A stretch of DNA of 6,481 nucleotides, from assembly GCA_018901315.1 (NCBI GenBank), contig JAHIFA010000115.1, forward strand, positions 1 to 6,481, read 5' to 3'. The DNA is from Nanobdellota archaeon (GTDB taxonomy: Archaea > Nanobdellota > Nanobdellia > Woesearchaeales > CG1-02-33-12). The translations under genes and the position numbers were made by a program. The notes under the pieces were generated by a model. It saw only the letters and a program-made list of their open reading frames with translations. It was not told the origin of the DNA and searched no databases. Shown piece by piece: positions 5,306 through 6,481 of the stretch (the first letter of the stretch is position 1; every line of letters begins with the position of its first letter).

Positions 5306-5763
5306 TGGAAATAATAAAAGCAACAAGAGAATTTTCAAAAGAAATTTCAAAATTAATGTTATTAGATTTAAAAAATCCTAATTCTAGTTTTCCACCTGAA
5401 ATAATTAATAATTTTAGAGAGCATGCTAAGGAAGAAAATATAATAAAAGAATTTGAAAATCCTAAATTAATCGCATTTATAGCTATAGATAAAAACAAAC
5501 TGATAGGATTTGTCGTTGGATATGAAAAAGATCCAAGCAGTGCTATGATTCATTATATATCTGCTAAAAGCAACGAAGTGAAAAAAGAATTATTAGATAG
5601 TTTTATTAAAGAATGCAAAGTTAAAAAAGTAAATAGAATAATCACTGATACTTTTGAATTTATGGATAACAACAATTTCTTCAAATCAAATGGATTTACG
5701 TTAACAAAAAAAGAGAATGTAACCCCAACTCTTGAAATGCTCTGGTATGAATTAAATTTTTAA
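5305..5763 (+). CDS. Divergent GNAT-family N-acetyltransferase
   Basis: The 152-residue product has the GNAT order: a helical N-terminus, the strand pair KLIAFIAIDKNKLIGFVVGY at 54-73, a central strand with the acetyl-CoA helix (MIHYISAKSNEVKKELLDSF, 81-100), and the late motif NNNFFKSNGFTL at 122-133, which matches the usual A..FY...GF. The acetyl-CoA loop is unusual because the Q/R-x-x-G-x-G/A motif is replaced by SAKSNEVKKEL, so cofactor binding may be weak or the substrate different. The start overlaps the radical SAM stop by one base (TAATG). As the last gene of the operon it could acylate the modified peptide or act in self-protection, since GNATs do both in peptide clusters. A housekeeping role is also possible. 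Confidence 0.75.
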   Translation: MEIIKATREFSKEISKLMLLDLKNPNSSFPPEIINNFREHAKEENIIKEFENPKLIAFIAIDKNKLIGFVVGYEKDPSSAMIHYISAKSNEVKKELLDSFIKECKVKKVNRIITDTFEFMDNNNFFKSNGFTLTKKENVTPTLEMLWYELNF

Positions 5764-5787
5764 AGTAATTGTACATATTAAACCTAG

Positions 5788-5808
5788 TTTTCTCACCTTG
5801 ATGTTTTT
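5788..5808 (+). terminator. Possible T-rich terminator after the peptide operon
   Basis: TTTTCTC (5788-5794) and T5 (5804-5808) lie 25-45 bases beyond the last stop codon and would suit archaeal T-tract termination. No stable hairpin precedes them. Confidence 0.35.
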
Positions 5809-5836
5809 ACTAAAGGCACTTCATGCTTGATGTCAT

Positions 5837-5985
5837 AAAATTGTCCCTTTATTCTTGTTCTCGATTGCTCACTGTGTTCGCTTGAAAGAACGCCCTTGAA
5901 AATAACTCTTAGGATTTCCTCCGCTTCGCTATGGAACGTTGCACTAATCCTCGGTCTCCGCCACGCTCCGACGCAACTAACAGAT
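5837..5985. other. Structured, GC-richer spacer without a gene
   Basis: The spacer 5764-5986 carries no credible gene. From about 5837 the base composition changes: 5941-6000 has 29 G/C of 60 by hand count, against 9-15 of 60 in sampled lines of the operon. CGCT/CGC-type repeats recur (CCGCTTCGCT at 5921, CCGCCACGCTCCGACGC at 5959-5975). Several inverted pairs are visible: AGGATT/AATCCT (5911-5916, 5946-5951), TTCC/GGAA (5916-5919, 5933-5936), GTTGC/GCAAC (5938-5942, 5973-5977) and TCGG/CCGA (5951-5954, 5968-5971). The pairs overlap and cannot all form at once. It may be a structured RNA or an extragenic repeat element; I cannot name a family. Confidence 0.4.
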
Positions 5986-5986
5986 G

Positions 5987-6325
5987 TTAATGTTTTATCT
6001 TTAATTTTCCACCCAGAGCAAGATTATGTTCCGTTTCTACTTTTGAAAATCTTTTTTCGATTGTAATAAGTTTATCAACTTTTTGTTCTGTTTCTTCGAT
6101 ACCCTTTATTATTTTGCCAAGTTTATAAGTACCTCCGATTATAGAAAAAGCACCACCAAAATAAGGTATCATTTCTACCCAAACAGGAGAATTTATTATT
6201 CCCAAAGTTTTCATTAAAGCCCAGATAAGTATTGCTAATGCTCCAAACAATATTAGAATATCCCAAAAGTCAATTTTTATCTTACCTCTTTTTTTCATAG
6301 GATATAATACCTTTGATTTACTCAT
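5987..6325 (-). CDS. Small archaeal-type membrane protein with coiled-coil tail
   Basis: The 112-residue product starts at the ATG at 6325 (MSKSKVLYP). GAGGT at 6333-6337 lies seven bases upstream, which favours this start over the in-frame TTG at 6331. After a basic N-terminus, residues 20-42 (FWDILILFGALAILIWALMK...) form one membrane helix. Residues 44-68 (INSPVWVEMIPYFGGAFSIIGG) form a second or a re-entrant helix. Residues 70-100 are a charged, probably coiled-coil segment (KIIKGIEETEQKVDKLITIE). The 'IINSPVWVEMIPYFGG' core resembles small uncharacterised membrane proteins I recall from many archaeal genomes. No function is known to me. It is transcribed toward the peptide operon and is separated from it by the structured spacer, so it is probably not part of that pathway. 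Confidence 0.75.
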   Translation of the reverse strand: MSKSKVLYPMKKRGKIKIDFWDILILFGALAILIWALMKTLGIINSPVWVEMIPYFGGAFSIIGGTYKLGKIIKGIEETEQKVDKLITIEKRFSKVETEHNLALGGKLKIKH

Positions 6326-6370
6326 ATACAAAACCTCGCTTTTTTTGATACTACCTTAAAATAATCATTT

Positions 6371-6430
6371 ATGCACAGAAATGCTTGCGAAAACCTCTTA
6401 CTTTAGTATGAGGATGAGCATTTCTGGCAT
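6371..6430. repeat. Two-tier 60-base hairpin (possible IS200/IS605-type end remnant)
   Basis: The outer stem pairs CAGAAATGCT (6376-6385) with AGCATTTCTG (6417-6426). It extends by ATGC/GCAT (6371-6374, 6427-6430) across a one-base bulge, giving 14 pairs. The inner stem pairs CCTC (6394-6397) with GAGG (6410-6413) and TAC (6399-6401) with GTA (6406-6408) around a TTTA loop. The inner part, ACTTTAGT within CCTC...GAGGATG, resembles the right-end hairpins of IS200/IS605 elements. No transposase or TnpB lies in the window, so a remnant or short non-autonomous element is only a possibility. It could alternatively be a structured RNA or a regulatory palindrome upstream of the minus-strand membrane protein gene. 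Confidence 0.5.
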
Positions 6431-6481
6431 CCTAAAAATCCATTGTCAAAAGAAAACTCCGTCAAACCAGCATCTTTAGAT

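Noticed and set aside
5196..5498. Minus-strand open frame of 100 codons across the radical SAM/GNAT junction
   Set aside because: It lies entirely under two well-supported + strand genes, and its hydrophobic composition comes from the AT-rich codons of the opposite strand.
6407..6481. Open frame on + to the window edge, and a minus-strand open frame of about 25 codons coming in from the edge and ending near 6404
   Set aside because: Both are too short to judge, the + frame has no ATG or ribosome binding site, and both overlap the hairpin. A gene beyond the right edge is possible but not supported.

Overview
The window looks like chromosomal DNA from an archaeon, most likely a small-genome DPANN lineage (Woesearchaeota/Pacearchaeota-like). 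The reasons are AT-rich DNA, tightly packed small genes, TATA boxes with purine-rich BRE-like sequence at about -25, GGAGGT/GAGGTGA-type ribosome binding sites, and small Lys-rich or membrane proteins of a style common in those genomes. The assignment is inferred from sequence style, not from a marker gene.

Left part (1-2906): a small single-span membrane protein on + (4-399) converges on a minus-strand block. Read from right to left, that block is a 75-residue Gly/Tyr-rich small protein, a 533-residue membrane protein with a PepSY-like extracytoplasmic region, a 63-residue Cys-rich DUF6485-type protein, and a 129-residue protein of unknown function. The small protein and the large membrane protein form a two-gene operon.

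Centre (2907-5763): a 375-base divergent spacer carries promoters for both sides, then a four-gene + strand operon follows. It encodes a 66-residue precursor-like peptide ending in GPGSWY, a 298-residue protein with five regularly spaced beta-hairpins separated by helices (the layout of an ABBA/PT-barrel aromatic prenyltransferase), a 305-residue radical SAM enzyme with CX3CX2C and an extra C-terminal CX2CX5C, and a 152-residue divergent GNAT. The three enzyme genes are joined by a 4-base ATGA overlap and a 1-base TAATG overlap. I read this as a candidate ribosomally made, post-translationally modified peptide (RiPP) pathway. The proposal is that the peptide is altered by a radical SAM enzyme and prenylated, plausibly on the terminal Trp/Tyr, with the GNAT acting in modification or self-protection. 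The peptide gene has a near-perfect ribosome binding site, and a T8 tract separates it from a GTG-started, SD-less enzyme gene. This suggests more peptide than enzyme is made. No protease or exporter is present in the window.

Right part (5764-6481): a spacer that becomes GC-richer and structured, a minus-strand small membrane protein (112 residues), and a 60-base two-tier hairpin that may be the remnant of an IS200/IS605-type end. The AT-richness of the central operon compared with its flanks suggests it was acquired as a unit.
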